Assembly: GCA_902783825.1 (NCBI GenBank)
Contig: CACZSJ010000020.1
Span: 1-15,064 of the forward strand
Direction: 5' to 3'
Source: Oscillospiraceae bacterium
GTDB lineage: Bacteria > Bacillota > Clostridia > Oscillospirales > Oscillospiraceae
DNA: 15,064 bases
The notes under the pieces are model-generated. The model had not been told where the DNA came from. It was given only the letters and a program-made list of their open reading frames with translations, and did no database searches. How positions within the stretch are numbered: position 1 is the first letter of the stretch; each line of letters opens with the position of its first letter. A program made the position numbers and the translations under genes. Positions 1 to 6,739 of the stretch are shown here, piece after piece.

Positions 1-1071
1 CTGAACGGCAAAACCGTTTTTCGCTCCATCTTCTCTAACGCCGCCTTTGCCAGCAGCATCGCCATGCCCTTGAGCAACCAGGGAGAGCTGACCGGCGCCG
101 TGTACCTTTACGAATACGATGCGGAACGGGCAGCCATCCTGCTCACCCTGCAAAGTCGGATTCGGGCTATTTCTCTGGTCATCGGCGTGGCCACCCTGGT
201 GCTGGCGCTGTTTTTCGTATTTTTGCTGATGAAGCGCATCCACTCTCTGGTGCGTTCCATGCACATCGTTGCCGAGGGCGACTACACCTATCGCCACGTA
301 GTCCGGGGGCAGGATGAGATTTCCCAGCTTGGCCGGGAATTCAATCAGCTCACCGAGCGGCTGGAGAGCACCGAGGTGCAGCGCCGCCGCTTCGTGTCCG
401 ACGCCTCCCATGAGCTGAAAACACCCCTGGCCTCTATCCGCCTGCTGTCGGACAGTATCGTGCAAAACGAAGGCATGGCCCCGGAGACCATGCGGGAATT
501 CGTCACCGACATCGGCAACGAGGCCCAGCGGCTCCAGCGCACCACGGAAAAGCTGCTGGATCTGTCCCGCCTGGATGACGACGTACAGGTGATCCCCGAG
601 CCGGTGGATGTCAAGCAGGTGGCGCTGGACGCCCTGGTGCTGCTGCGCCCTCTGGCGGAGGAGCGGCAGGTCCGCATCCGCTGGGAGCTGGAGGACGGCT
701 GCGTGGTCATGGCCACGGGTGACGATATCTTCCACATTCTTTTCAATCTGACGGAAAACGCCATCAAATACAACGTGCCCCAAGGCAGCGTGCTGCTGAA
801 GCTGCAAAGCAACGAAGACTCGGTGCAGATTTCGGTGGAGGATACCGGCATCGGCATTCCCGAAGAAGATCGCCTCAACGTCTTTTCCCGCTTCTACCGG
901 GTGGACAAAGCCCGTTCCCGGGAGGCTGGCGGCAGCGGCCTTGGGCTGAGTATCGTGCACGATGCGGTGCTGGCCCACGGCGGCAGCATCACCGTGGGTC
1001 CCAACAAACCCCAAGGCTCCCTTTTCATTGTGCGTTTTCCGAAACCAACATCGGAGGAAACAGGTATATGA
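1..1071 (+). CDS. Sensor histidine kinase, C-terminal part (5' end outside window)
   Basis: The reading frame is open from base 1, so the first Met codon (base 64) is probably internal and the gene starts upstream. The visible 356 residues begin with the end of an extracytoplasmic sensor region, followed by a membrane segment (about residues 54-77) and a HAMP linker containing EGDYTYR. The HisKA helix follows, with phospho-acceptor His in SHELKTP (codon 409-411). The HATPase_c domain has the N box NLTENAIKYN, the G1 box DTGIGIP, the F box FSRFYRVDKARS and the G2 box GSGLGLSIV. All catalytic boxes look intact. By family, this is a membrane two-component kinase that phosphorylates a response regulator, which probably lies just upstream. 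The stop overlaps the next start (ATGA), so the downstream peptidase is likely co-transcribed and translationally coupled. The stimulus cannot be read from what is visible. Confidence 0.93.
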   Translation: MNGKTVFRSIFSNAAFASSIAMPLSNQGELTGAVYLYEYDAERAAILLTLQSRIRAISLVIGVATLVLALFFVFLLMKRIHSLVRSMHIVAEGDYTYRHVVRGQDEISQLGREFNQLTERLESTEVQRRRFVSDASHELKTPLASIRLLSDSIVQNEGMAPETMREFVTDIGNEAQRLQRTTEKLLDLSRLDDDVQVIPEPVDVKQVALDALVLLRPLAEERQVRIRWELEDGCVVMATGDDIFHILFNLTENAIKYNVPQGSVLLKLQSNEDSVQISVEDTGIGIPEEDRLNVFSRFYRVDKARSREAGGSGLGLSIVHDAVLAHGGSITVGPNKPQGSLFIVRFPKPTSEETGI

Positions 1072-2141
1072 ATCACATCGCAAGCATACAATCCGCGCTG
1101 ATAGAGAGAGGACTGGACGCCGTCCTGATCCTGGACGAGAAAAACCAGCGCTACGCCACCGGCTTTCCCTTTACCGACGGCGCTGTCCTGGTCAGCCGGG
1201 AGGACGCCTGGCTGCTGACGGACTCCCGCTACATCGAGGCGGCGGAAAAAGCCGCCGGCTCCTGCTGCCGGGTCCAGCTGTTTGACCGGGAGCACAGCCT
1301 GCTGAGCCGGCTGCGCGCCGCGCTGCAGCAAGCGCATGTGGAGAAGCTGGGCGCCGAGGAGGAGAGTCTGAGCCATGCCCGCTTCCTTTCCCTGGAGAAG
1401 GATCTGGGCCTGCCGCTGGAGCAGGCACAGGCGCTGTTTCGTCAGCTGCGCGCCTCCAAAACGCCGGAGGAGATCGAAAGTCTGATCCAGGCCCAGCGCA
1501 TCAGTGAGGCCGCCCTGGAGGAAACCCTGCAGATCCTCCGCCCGGGCATGACGGAAAAGGAGCTGGCCGCAGAGCTGGTCTATCGGATGCTCCGCCATGG
1601 CAGCGAGGGCAACGCCTTTGATCCCATCGTCGTCACCGGCGCCAACACCAGCATGCCCCACGGCATCCCCGGAGACGCGGTGATTCAGCCCGGCGACTTT
1701 GTGACCATGGACTTCGGCAGTCTGAAAAACGGCTACTGCTCGGACATGACCCGCACCGTGGCCGTGGGCCACGCCACCGAAGAAATGCGCAACGTCTACG
1801 GCATCGTGCTGGAGGCCCAGCTGGCCGGCATCGCCGCCGCCCGGGCCGGAATCTCCGGCAAGGCGATCGACGCCGCCGCCCGGGCAGTCATTGAGCAGCG
1901 GGGCTACGGACCCTACTTCGGCCACGGCTTCGGCCATAGCCTGGGTCTGGACATCCACGAGCCCCCCAGCGCCGGCCTAGCCGGCGAGGAGCTGATGCCC
2001 GTGGGCGCGGTGTGCAGCGCCGAGCCCGGCATTTACCTGCCCGGCCGCTTCGGTGTGCGCATCGAGGACGTGATGATCCTCCGGGAAGACGGCTGCCAAG
2101 TCATCACCCGCGCCCCCAAGGATCAGCTCTTGGTTCTTTGA
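1068..2141 (+). CDS. M24-family Xaa-Pro aminopeptidase/dipeptidase
   Basis: A 357-residue metallopeptidase of the pita-bread fold. Residues 1-125 form the creatinase-like N-terminal domain (RGLDAVLILDEKNQRYATGF). Residues 135-350 form the catalytic domain. All five metal ligands are visible: Asp215 (MDFG), Asp226 (CSDMTRT), His290 (GHGFGHSLGLDIHE), Glu319 (SAEPGIY) and Glu333 (VRIEDV). His198 in MPHG is the usual substrate-positioning residue. The family cleaves Xaa-Pro bonds in the cytosol using two Mn or Co ions, and no signal peptide is visible. The length is normal for the short Bacillota type. Its ATG sits in an ATGA overlap with the histidine kinase stop. It lies just before efp, a pairing common in Bacillota. 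Whether it acts as an aminopeptidase or a prolidase cannot be told from sequence alone. Confidence 0.95.
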   Translation: MNHIASIQSALIERGLDAVLILDEKNQRYATGFPFTDGAVLVSREDAWLLTDSRYIEAAEKAAGSCCRVQLFDREHSLLSRLRAALQQAHVEKLGAEEESLSHARFLSLEKDLGLPLEQAQALFRQLRASKTPEEIESLIQAQRISEAALEETLQILRPGMTEKELAAELVYRMLRHGSEGNAFDPIVVTGANTSMPHGIPGDAVIQPGDFVTMDFGSLKNGYCSDMTRTVAVGHATEEMRNVYGIVLEAQLAGIAAARAGISGKAIDAAARAVIEQRGYGPYFGHGFGHSLGLDIHEPPSAGLAGEELMPVGAVCSAEPGIYLPGRFGVRIEDVMILREDGCQVITRAPKDQLLVL

Positions 2142-2162
2142 TGGAGACGGCGCATAAAACAC

Positions 2163-2191
2163 TTGCAAAACAGGCGCGCATACTGTAAAAT
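2163..2191 (+). promoter_or_regulatory. Sigma-A-type promoter for efp
   Basis: TTGCAA (2163-2168) and TAAAAT (2186-2191) are separated by exactly 17 bases in the AT-rich gap between the peptidase and efp. Transcription would start near 2198, leaving a leader of about 45 bases. This gives efp its own transcription unit besides any read-through from the peptidase. Confidence 0.6.
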
Positions 2192-2227
2192 AATAGGGCT
2201 AATACGTTATAGTAAGCTAAATGATTC

Positions 2228-2234
2228 GGGAGGT
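2228..2234 (+). promoter_or_regulatory. Ribosome binding site that fixes the efp start
   Basis: GGGAGGT lies 7 bases before the ATG at 2242. It falls inside the longer open frame that begins at 2221, so translation should start at 2242. Confidence 0.8.
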
Positions 2235-2241
2235 CCCTTTT

Positions 2242-2799
2242 ATGATTACTGCAGGCGATTTCAGAAACGGCGTTACCTTTGAGATGGACGGCCAGGTTAT
2301 GCAGGTTGTGGAGTTTCAGCATGTCAAGCCCGGCAAGGGCGCGGCCTTTGTCCGCACCAAGATGAAAAACGTCATCACCGGCGCCGTCACGGAAACTTCC
2401 TTCAACCCCACTGCCAAGTTCGAGAATGCCACCGTTGACCGGATGACCATGGAGTTCAGCTACGTGGACGGCAACCTGTACTACTTTATGAACCCGGAAA
2501 CCTATGAGCTGGAGCCTGTGGATGGCAACGTCCTGGGCGACAACTTCAAGTTCGTCAAGGAGAACATGGAGTGCACGGTCTATTCCTACAAGGGCAAGGT
2601 CTTTAATGTTGAGCCTCCCTTCTTTGTGGAGCTGGAAGTCACGGAGACCGATCCGGGCTTCGCCGGCAACACCGCCACCAACGCCACCAAGCCCGCTACC
2701 CTGGAAACGGGCGCGGAGATCAAGGTTCCCCTCTTCATCGAGCGGGGTGAACGGATCCGGGTGGATACCCGCACGGGCGAGTATCTGTCCAGAGCCTGA
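2242..2799 (+). CDS. efp: Elongation factor P
   Basis: A 185-residue protein, exactly the usual EF-P length when started at the ATG at 2242. EF-P binds between the P and E sites of stalled ribosomes and promotes peptide-bond formation at polyproline stretches. Three beta-barrel domains are expected: a KOW-like N-terminal domain (1-64), a central OB domain (about 68-125) and a C-terminal OB domain (about 130-185). The tip loop reads HVKPGKGAAF with Lys32, the residue that carries the activating modification in other bacteria. The C-terminal signature TETDPGFAGNTAT is clear. The upstream ATG at 2221 is rejected because the ribosome binding site lies inside that extension. The gene has its own promoter and terminator. 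No EF-P modification enzyme is encoded in the window, so the modification type is unknown. Confidence 0.98.
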   Translation: MITAGDFRNGVTFEMDGQVMQVVEFQHVKPGKGAAFVRTKMKNVITGAVTETSFNPTAKFENATVDRMTMEFSYVDGNLYYFMNPETYELEPVDGNVLGDNFKFVKENMECTVYSYKGKVFNVEPPFFVELEVTETDPGFAGNTATNATKPATLETGAEIKVPLFIERGERIRVDTRTGEYLSRA

Positions 2800-2812
2800 G
2801 CAGTCAAACAGC

Positions 2813-2839
2813 GGGGAGATCAAGCGTCTCCCCCTTTTT
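2813..2839 (+). terminator. Intrinsic terminator after efp
   Basis: GGGGAGA (2813-2819) pairs perfectly with TCTCCCC (2827-2833) across a 7-base loop and runs into TTTTT (2835-2839). It lies 14 bases past the efp stop. Confidence 0.85.
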
Positions 2840-2871
2840 GATCGGTACGAAACGCAGCCATGAACGTCAAC

Positions 2872-2878
2872 AAGGAGG
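2872..2878 (+). promoter_or_regulatory. Ribosome binding site that fixes the start of the zinc-ribbon protein
   Basis: AAGGAGG lies 8 bases before the ATG at 2887 but only 2 bases before the ATG at 2881, and it falls inside the frame opened by the ATG at 2860. The start at 2887 is therefore preferred. Confidence 0.75.
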
Positions 2879-2886
2879 TTATGACC

Positions 2887-3414
2887 ATGACGATCGTTGA
2901 ACAGGCAGCCTATCTGAAAGGCTTGACCGAAGGCATGGGCATTGTTGGGCCCGATTCCGATGACGGAAAACTGTGGGGCGCTTTGACGACGCTGTTGTCG
3001 GACATGGCGCGGGAAATCGAGGATCTGCAGGCCAGCCATCTGGATATGGCGGACGCTGTGGATGAGCTGGGCGAGGAGCTGGCCTACCTGGAAGAGTTGA
3101 CCCTGGATCTGGATCAGCCGGAGGACTTTGATGATCTGGATGAGGATGATTTTCTGGACGAGGACGAGCCGCCCCGGCCCTATCGCCGTCCGCCCCTGCA
3201 TCTGTACCAGGCGCCGGACATGGCGCCGGAGCGGCCGGAGGATGAAGATCTGGATGAGGAAGACGAGTCCTACGCGGGCGTCCTGTACGACGTGACCTGC
3301 CCCTCCTGCGGCAAGGAGATCAGCTTCGACGAGGAGACCCTGGATGAAGGCTCCATCACCTGCCCCGGCTGTGGGGAGATTCTGGAGTTCGATCTGGGTG
3401 ACGACGAAGAATAA
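2887..3414 (+). CDS. Acidic zinc-ribbon protein with CD1247-like N-terminal domain
   Basis: A 175-residue soluble protein in three parts. Residues 1-75 are a predicted helical region (VEQAAYLKGLTEGMGI, then a hydrophobic heptad-like stretch LGEELAYLEELTLDL). It matches my memory of the CD1247 N-terminal domain of Clostridia. Residues 76-130 are a low-complexity linker extremely rich in Asp and Glu, interrupted by a Pro/Arg-rich patch (about 95-105). Residues 137-170 are a zinc ribbon with Cys138-x2-Cys141 and Cys159-x2-Cys162, ending in an acidic tail. No catalytic motif is visible and the function is not established. Homologues are sometimes labelled as transcription regulators, but no helix-turn-helix is evident here. 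A perfect terminator follows the stop. No clear promoter is seen between the efp terminator and this gene. Confidence 0.85.
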   Translation: MTIVEQAAYLKGLTEGMGIVGPDSDDGKLWGALTTLLSDMAREIEDLQASHLDMADAVDELGEELAYLEELTLDLDQPEDFDDLDEDDFLDEDEPPRPYRRPPLHLYQAPDMAPERPEDEDLDEEDESYAGVLYDVTCPSCGKEISFDEETLDEGSITCPGCGEILEFDLGDDEE

Positions 3415-3430
3415 GCAAAAAACGGACATC

Positions 3431-3460
3431 AGCCGGCGGCACAGGCCGCCGGCTGTTTTC
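3431..3460 (+). terminator. Strong intrinsic terminator
   Basis: AGCCGGCGGC (3431-3440) pairs perfectly over 10 bases with GCCGCCGGCT (3445-3454) across the loop ACAG, followed by GTTTTC. It closes the zinc-ribbon gene and separates it from rarA. Confidence 0.9.
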
Positions 3461-3492
3461 TAAGACGAAACGAGAACGGACAGGTGACGCCC

Positions 3493-4743
3493 ATGTATAA
3501 ACCCCTGGCAGATGAAATCCGTCCCACCAGTCTGGATCAGGTGGTGGGGCAGCAGCATATTCTGGGCAGCAACGGCTTGCTGCGCCGGATCGTGGAGAGC
3601 GGACAGATCCCCAACATGATTTTCTACGGTCCCTCCGGCACCGGCAAGACCACGGTGGCCCGGATCATCGCCGAACAGACCCAGCGCAGCCTGCGCAAGC
3701 TCAACGCCACCACCGCCGGCATTGCGGACATCAAGCGCATCATCGACGAGCTGGACACTTTTTTGACCCCCGGCGGCGTGCTGCTGTATCTGGACGAGAT
3801 CCAGTATTTCAACAAAAAGCAGCAGCAGTCCCTGCTGGAGTTTATCGAGGACGGACGTATTACCCTCATCGCCTCCACCACGGAAAACCCCTACTTCTAC
3901 GTCTTCAACGCCATCCTCAGCCGCTCCACGGTGTTTGAATTCAAGCCCGTGGCCGCCGCGGACGTGGAACTGGCCGTGGCGCGGGCCGTAGAGCTGCTCA
4001 ACGCCCGGCGGGAGCAGCCGCTTTGCCTGGAGGAAGGCGTTCTGACCCGGATCGCCAGCGCCTGCGGCGGCGATGTGCGCAAGGCCCTCAACGCGGTGGA
4101 GCTGCTGTTTTCCTCCGCCTGGGATCGGGAGCAGGTGAGTCTGGAGGACGCCCTGGCCATCACCCAGCGCAGTGCCATGCGCTACGACCGGGACGGCGAC
4201 GATCATTTCGACATTCTCTCCGCCCTGATGAAGTCCCTGCGGGGTTCCGACCCCGACGCGGCCATGCACTATCTGGCCCGCCTTCTGGAGGCGGGGGATC
4301 TGCTGGGCGCCTGTCGGCGGATCCTGTGCTCCGCCAGTGAGGACATCGGTCTGGCCTGGCCTCAGGCGATGCCCATCGTGAAAGCCTGCGTGGATTCCGC
4401 CTTGCAGCTGGGTCTGCCCGAGGCGCGCCTGCCTCTGGCGGAGGCCTGCCTGCTGCTGGCCACCGCGCCCAAATCCAATTCCGCCGTCATGGCCATCGAC
4501 GCGGCCCTGGCGGACGTGCGCGCCGGGCGCAGCGGCCCCATCCCGCGCGAGCTGCAGAATGTCCACGCCGACGGCACAGGTTTTGAGCGCGAGCAGGGGT
4601 ATAAGTATCCGCACGACTTTCCCGGCCACTGGGTGCGCCAGCAGTATCTGCCGGACGCGCTCAAGAGTGCGCACTACTACGAATACGGCGACAACAAGAC
4701 CGAGCAGGCCGCCAAAGCCTACTGGGACAGAATCAAAAAATAG
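3493..4743 (+). CDS. rarA: Replication-associated recombination protein A (MgsA/RarA AAA+ ATPase)
   Basis: A 416-residue AAA+ ATPase of the clamp-loader-like RarA/MgsA/WRNIP1 family, which acts at stalled replication forks and binds SSB and single-strand/duplex junctions. Visible motifs are the N-terminal PLADEIRPTSLDQVVGQ, Walker A GPSGTGKTT (residues 46-54), Walker B LLYLDE (97-102), sensor 1 STTENP (128-133) and a likely arginine finger in LSRS (142-145). The C-terminal tetramerisation region ends in the family signature YKYPHDFPGHWVRQQYLP. An in-frame GTG at 3484 would add three residues. I prefer the ATG at 3493 because AGGTGA (3482-3487) sits 5 bases before it. The next gene's ribosome binding site overlaps this stop codon. 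No promoter was recognised in the short gap after the preceding terminator. Confidence 0.96.
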   Translation: MYKPLADEIRPTSLDQVVGQQHILGSNGLLRRIVESGQIPNMIFYGPSGTGKTTVARIIAEQTQRSLRKLNATTAGIADIKRIIDELDTFLTPGGVLLYLDEIQYFNKKQQQSLLEFIEDGRITLIASTTENPYFYVFNAILSRSTVFEFKPVAAADVELAVARAVELLNARREQPLCLEEGVLTRIASACGGDVRKALNAVELLFSSAWDREQVSLEDALAITQRSAMRYDRDGDDHFDILSALMKSLRGSDPDAAMHYLARLLEAGDLLGACRRILCSASEDIGLAWPQAMPIVKACVDSALQLGLPEARLPLAEACLLLATAPKSNSAVMAIDAALADVRAGRSGPIPRELQNVHADGTGFEREQGYKYPHDFPGHWVRQQYLPDALKSAHYYEYGDNKTEQAAKAYWDRIKK

Positions 4744-4752
4744 GAGGCCGCC

Positions 4753-4947
4753 ATGGACATTCAGGTGGGCGATATCCTCACCATGAAAAAGCCCCACCCC
4801 TGCGGCAGCAAGGAGTGGGAGGTTCTGCGCATCGGCGCAGACTTCAAGCTGCGCTGCACGGGCTGCGGTCACCAGGTGATGGGCCCGCGCCAGAAGTTTG
4901 AAAAAAGCGTCTGGCAGGTGCGCCGGCAGACGCCGCCCGGGGATTGA
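4753..4947 (+). CDS. DUF951 domain protein (small, Cys-rich)
   Basis: A 64-residue protein with the DUF951 pattern: a start like MDIQVGDILTMKKPHPCGS, then WEVLRIGADFKLRCTGCGHQV and a basic RQKFEK region. Cys17, Cys35, Cys38 and His40 could form a metal site. The fold is probably a small beta barrel, possibly nucleic-acid binding, but the function is unknown. The ribosome binding site AGGAGG (4742-4747) overlaps the rarA stop codon with 5 bases to the ATG, so translation is likely coupled to rarA. A terminator follows at 4977. Confidence 0.93.
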   Translation: MDIQVGDILTMKKPHPCGSKEWEVLRIGADFKLRCTGCGHQVMGPRQKFEKSVWQVRRQTPPGD

Positions 4948-4976
4948 GGGCCTAGCGTTTTTCCCTATCACAACAC

Positions 4977-5011
4977 GCAGGAGCGGCAAGGAGCCGCTCC
5001 TGCTGTTTCTT
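4977..5011 (+). terminator. Intrinsic terminator between convergent transcription units
   Basis: GCAGGAGCGGC (4977-4987) pairs perfectly over 11 bases with GCCGCTCCTGC (4993-5003) across the loop AAGGA, followed by the T-rich tract TGTTTCTT. It ends the rarA-DUF951 unit. The minus-strand operon stops at 5010, so the same hairpin may also end that transcript, although its minus-strand T tract is weak. Confidence 0.85.
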
Positions 5012-6077
5012 ATTTGACTGTGGTCGTCATGCTGTCCCGGCCGTTGTTCAGCTCCAGCTCCGCACCCTTCTGTAAGGTGGCGGAGGCGTAGAGGACCATC
5101 TTATAGTCCCCAACCGCCTGGACGCTCTCTTGGCCGATACGCAGGGCGTCGCCGCCCCGGCCGCTCATAGCACAAAGCAAATAGGGGGTATCGCTGCTCT
5201 CTGGCTCTATCTGCTTGCGCGAATCGCACAGTGCCAGCAACTCGCAGGCGCCAAAGCGCAGGGCGCCCTCTGCCTGGAGGGCCTGTTTTTCCGTGAAGAG
5301 GGTCACGCTTCCACCGGAGATCGTCAGGTCGCTGACGGCGGAAATCCCATCCCCGGCGCTGTCCACCCAGAGGCTGCCGCCGCTGATTTCCACATAGCCC
5401 TTGCCCGGCTTTTTTGCGCTGGTGGCCTTCACCCCGTCGTTGCCCGCAGTGATCGTGACGCTGCCGCCCTTGATCTCCACCGACTCGGAGCCTCGAAGTC
5501 CGTTGTTGGCCGCCGTGATCTTCAGCGTGCCGCTGTTCACGTCCAGGTCGTCCTTGCAGGTGATGCCGTTGTTCAGATAGCCCAGGATCTCCAGGCTTCC
5601 GTCCCCTTCCAGATCCACATCGTCCTCGGAGTAGAGGGCGGCGCCGCTGGCCGTACCGTCAAAGGCGGCCAAATCCGCCGGTGTGCCGGAGATCAGCAGG
5701 TTTTCGCCCCGCAGCTGCAGTCGCAGGTTCTTGGCCTGCCGGACCCAGATGGCCGCATCGCTGCTGTTCTGGATCCGCACCCCGTCCAGGATCAAGGTCA
5801 CGTCCATGGCGTTCTCGCCGGTGTCCACCACAATCTGCCCCTCGTCCAGATTGCCGCTGAGCCGATAGCTGCCCACCGCGCCGATGGTCACCACCGTGCC
5901 CTGGACCTTGGCTCCGCCGCCTTGGATCTCGGCGCCGCTGCCCTGCAGCAGGATCTGCGTGGCGCTCTCCGCCTCCGTTTCCGCCGCCGGGGGCTGCTCT
6001 TTGGCTCCTTCTCCGCCGCAGGCGCACAGACTCAACAGCAGCGCTGCCAACAGCAATACAAGACCAATTCGTCTCAT
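5010..6077 (-). CDS. Carbohydrate-binding beta-helix lipoprotein (DUF4353/Cthe_2159-like)
   Basis: A 355-residue predicted lipoprotein. The signal peptide has Arg residues, a Leu-rich core and a lipobox ending at Cys20 (LCAC, then GGEG), so it should be anchored outside the cytoplasmic membrane. After a short Pro/Glu linker the rest is repetitive beta structure with recurring units such as VDLEGDGSLEILG, DDLDVNSGTLKI, ESVEIKGGSVTI, GYVEISGGSLWVD and DLTISGGSVTL. Each unit is followed by an Asn/Asp-Gly turn (NNGI, NNGL, NDGV, GDGI). This is the right-handed beta-helix pattern of the DUF4353 family, whose member Cthe_2159 binds acidic plant polysaccharide. It is the last gene of the minus-strand operon. 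The ATG at 6077 overlaps the preceding stop by one base (TGATG), with GGGAG upstream. A GTG at 6080 is an alternative start. The ligand is unknown. Confidence 0.88.
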   Translation of the reverse strand: MRRIGLVLLLAALLLSLCACGGEGAKEQPPAAETEAESATQILLQGSGAEIQGGGAKVQGTVVTIGAVGSYRLSGNLDEGQIVVDTGENAMDVTLILDGVRIQNSSDAAIWVRQAKNLRLQLRGENLLISGTPADLAAFDGTASGAALYSEDDVDLEGDGSLEILGYLNNGITCKDDLDVNSGTLKITAANNGLRGSESVEIKGGSVTITAGNDGVKATSAKKPGKGYVEISGGSLWVDSAGDGISAVSDLTISGGSVTLFTEKQALQAEGALRFGACELLALCDSRKQIEPESSDTPYLLCAMSGRGGDALRIGQESVQAVGDYKMVLYASATLQKGAELELNNGRDSMTTTVK

Positions 6078-6739
6078 CACATCATCTCCCGATCCATTTC
6101 TCTGCCGCAGATGATGTTCAGATTGCCGTTGCGGCAGCGAATGGCGTCCAGAAACTCCTTGCTGATTCCCGCGTTTTTCAGCTCAATCTCATAGGTCAGC
6201 TCGAAGAGCGTCCCCATATTGGTGGTCCGCACCCGCTGCAGCTCGTGGCGGCGGGTGTATTGGGCGAACAGATCGTCAAAGAGATTCTCGTAGTCCAGAT
6301 TTTCCGGGATGGTGATTTTCAACTGCCGGTTCCGGTCGCCGGAGCGGCCAAAATGAAAGTGGTCCAGCAGCAGGGAGTAAGCCGACACCACCAGAAAGAA
6401 CACTGCCGCCGCTCCCACATAGCCCATCCCGCAGGCCAGGCCGATGGCCACGGCGAAAAACAGCCCCGCAATCTCCTTGGCGGAGCCGGGCGCGCTGCGA
6501 AAGCGCACCAGCGCGAAGGTGCCGGCCACGGCCAGACCCGCGCCGATGTTGCCGTTGACCATCATGATCACCAGGGTCACAATGGCCGGCAGCAGCGCCA
6601 AGGCCTGGCTGTAGGCCATGCTGTGCCGATCCTTGTAGGAAAAGACCAGCGACGCCGCCAGACCCAGCACAATCGCCGTGCCCAGGCAGATCAGGAAAGA
6701 CGACAGGCTCATACCTCCCGCAACCACACTGTTAAACAT
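6077..6739 (-). CDS. DUF4956 membrane protein
   Basis: A 220-residue protein with four or five predicted membrane helices (about 12-34, 46-62, 65-80, 90-106 and 108-126), followed by a cytosolic domain (about 137-212). The conserved DUF4956 signature is FALVRFRSAPGSAKEIAGLF and then AIGLACGMGY (76-107). It places basic residues between helices, as in a channel or transporter. The C-terminal domain alternates strands and helices (QLKITIP, then NLFDDLFAQY, LFELTYEIEL and EFLDAIRC), like an ACT-type regulatory fold. I infer a distant likeness to MgtC/SapB proteins. The transported or sensed compound is unknown. The gene overlaps the polyphosphate-polymerase gene by 8 bases upstream and the beta-helix gene by 1 base downstream, so all three should be made together. 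Confidence 0.88.
   Translation of the reverse strand: MFNSVVAGGMSLSSFLICLGTAIVLGLAASLVFSYKDRHSMAYSQALALLPAIVTLVIMMVNGNIGAGLAVAGTFALVRFRSAPGSAKEIAGLFFAVAIGLACGMGYVGAAAVFFLVVSAYSLLLDHFHFGRSGDRNRQLKITIPENLDYENLFDDLFAQYTRRHELQRVRTTNMGTLFELTYEIELKNAGISKEFLDAIRCRNGNLNIICGREMDREMM

Noticed and set aside
894..1958. A 354-codon minus-strand frame opposite the M24 peptidase
   Set aside because: The peptidase has all metal ligands, while the antisense frame has no domain or start signal.
2142..2241. Riboswitch or leader regulator before efp
   Set aside because: The gap is about 100 bases, AT-rich, holds a plain promoter and leaves a leader of about 45 bases with no convincing hairpin.
3460..4989. A 509-codon open frame on the minus strand opposite rarA
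   Set aside because: It lies wholly across the clear RarA gene, runs through two terminators, has a His/Gln/Gly-rich composition typical of antisense GC-rich reading, and shows no recognisable domain.
5010..6077. Beta-helix repeats considered as a DNA-level tandem repeat
   Set aside because: The protein units share a pattern but the bases differ too much. It is a structural repeat only.
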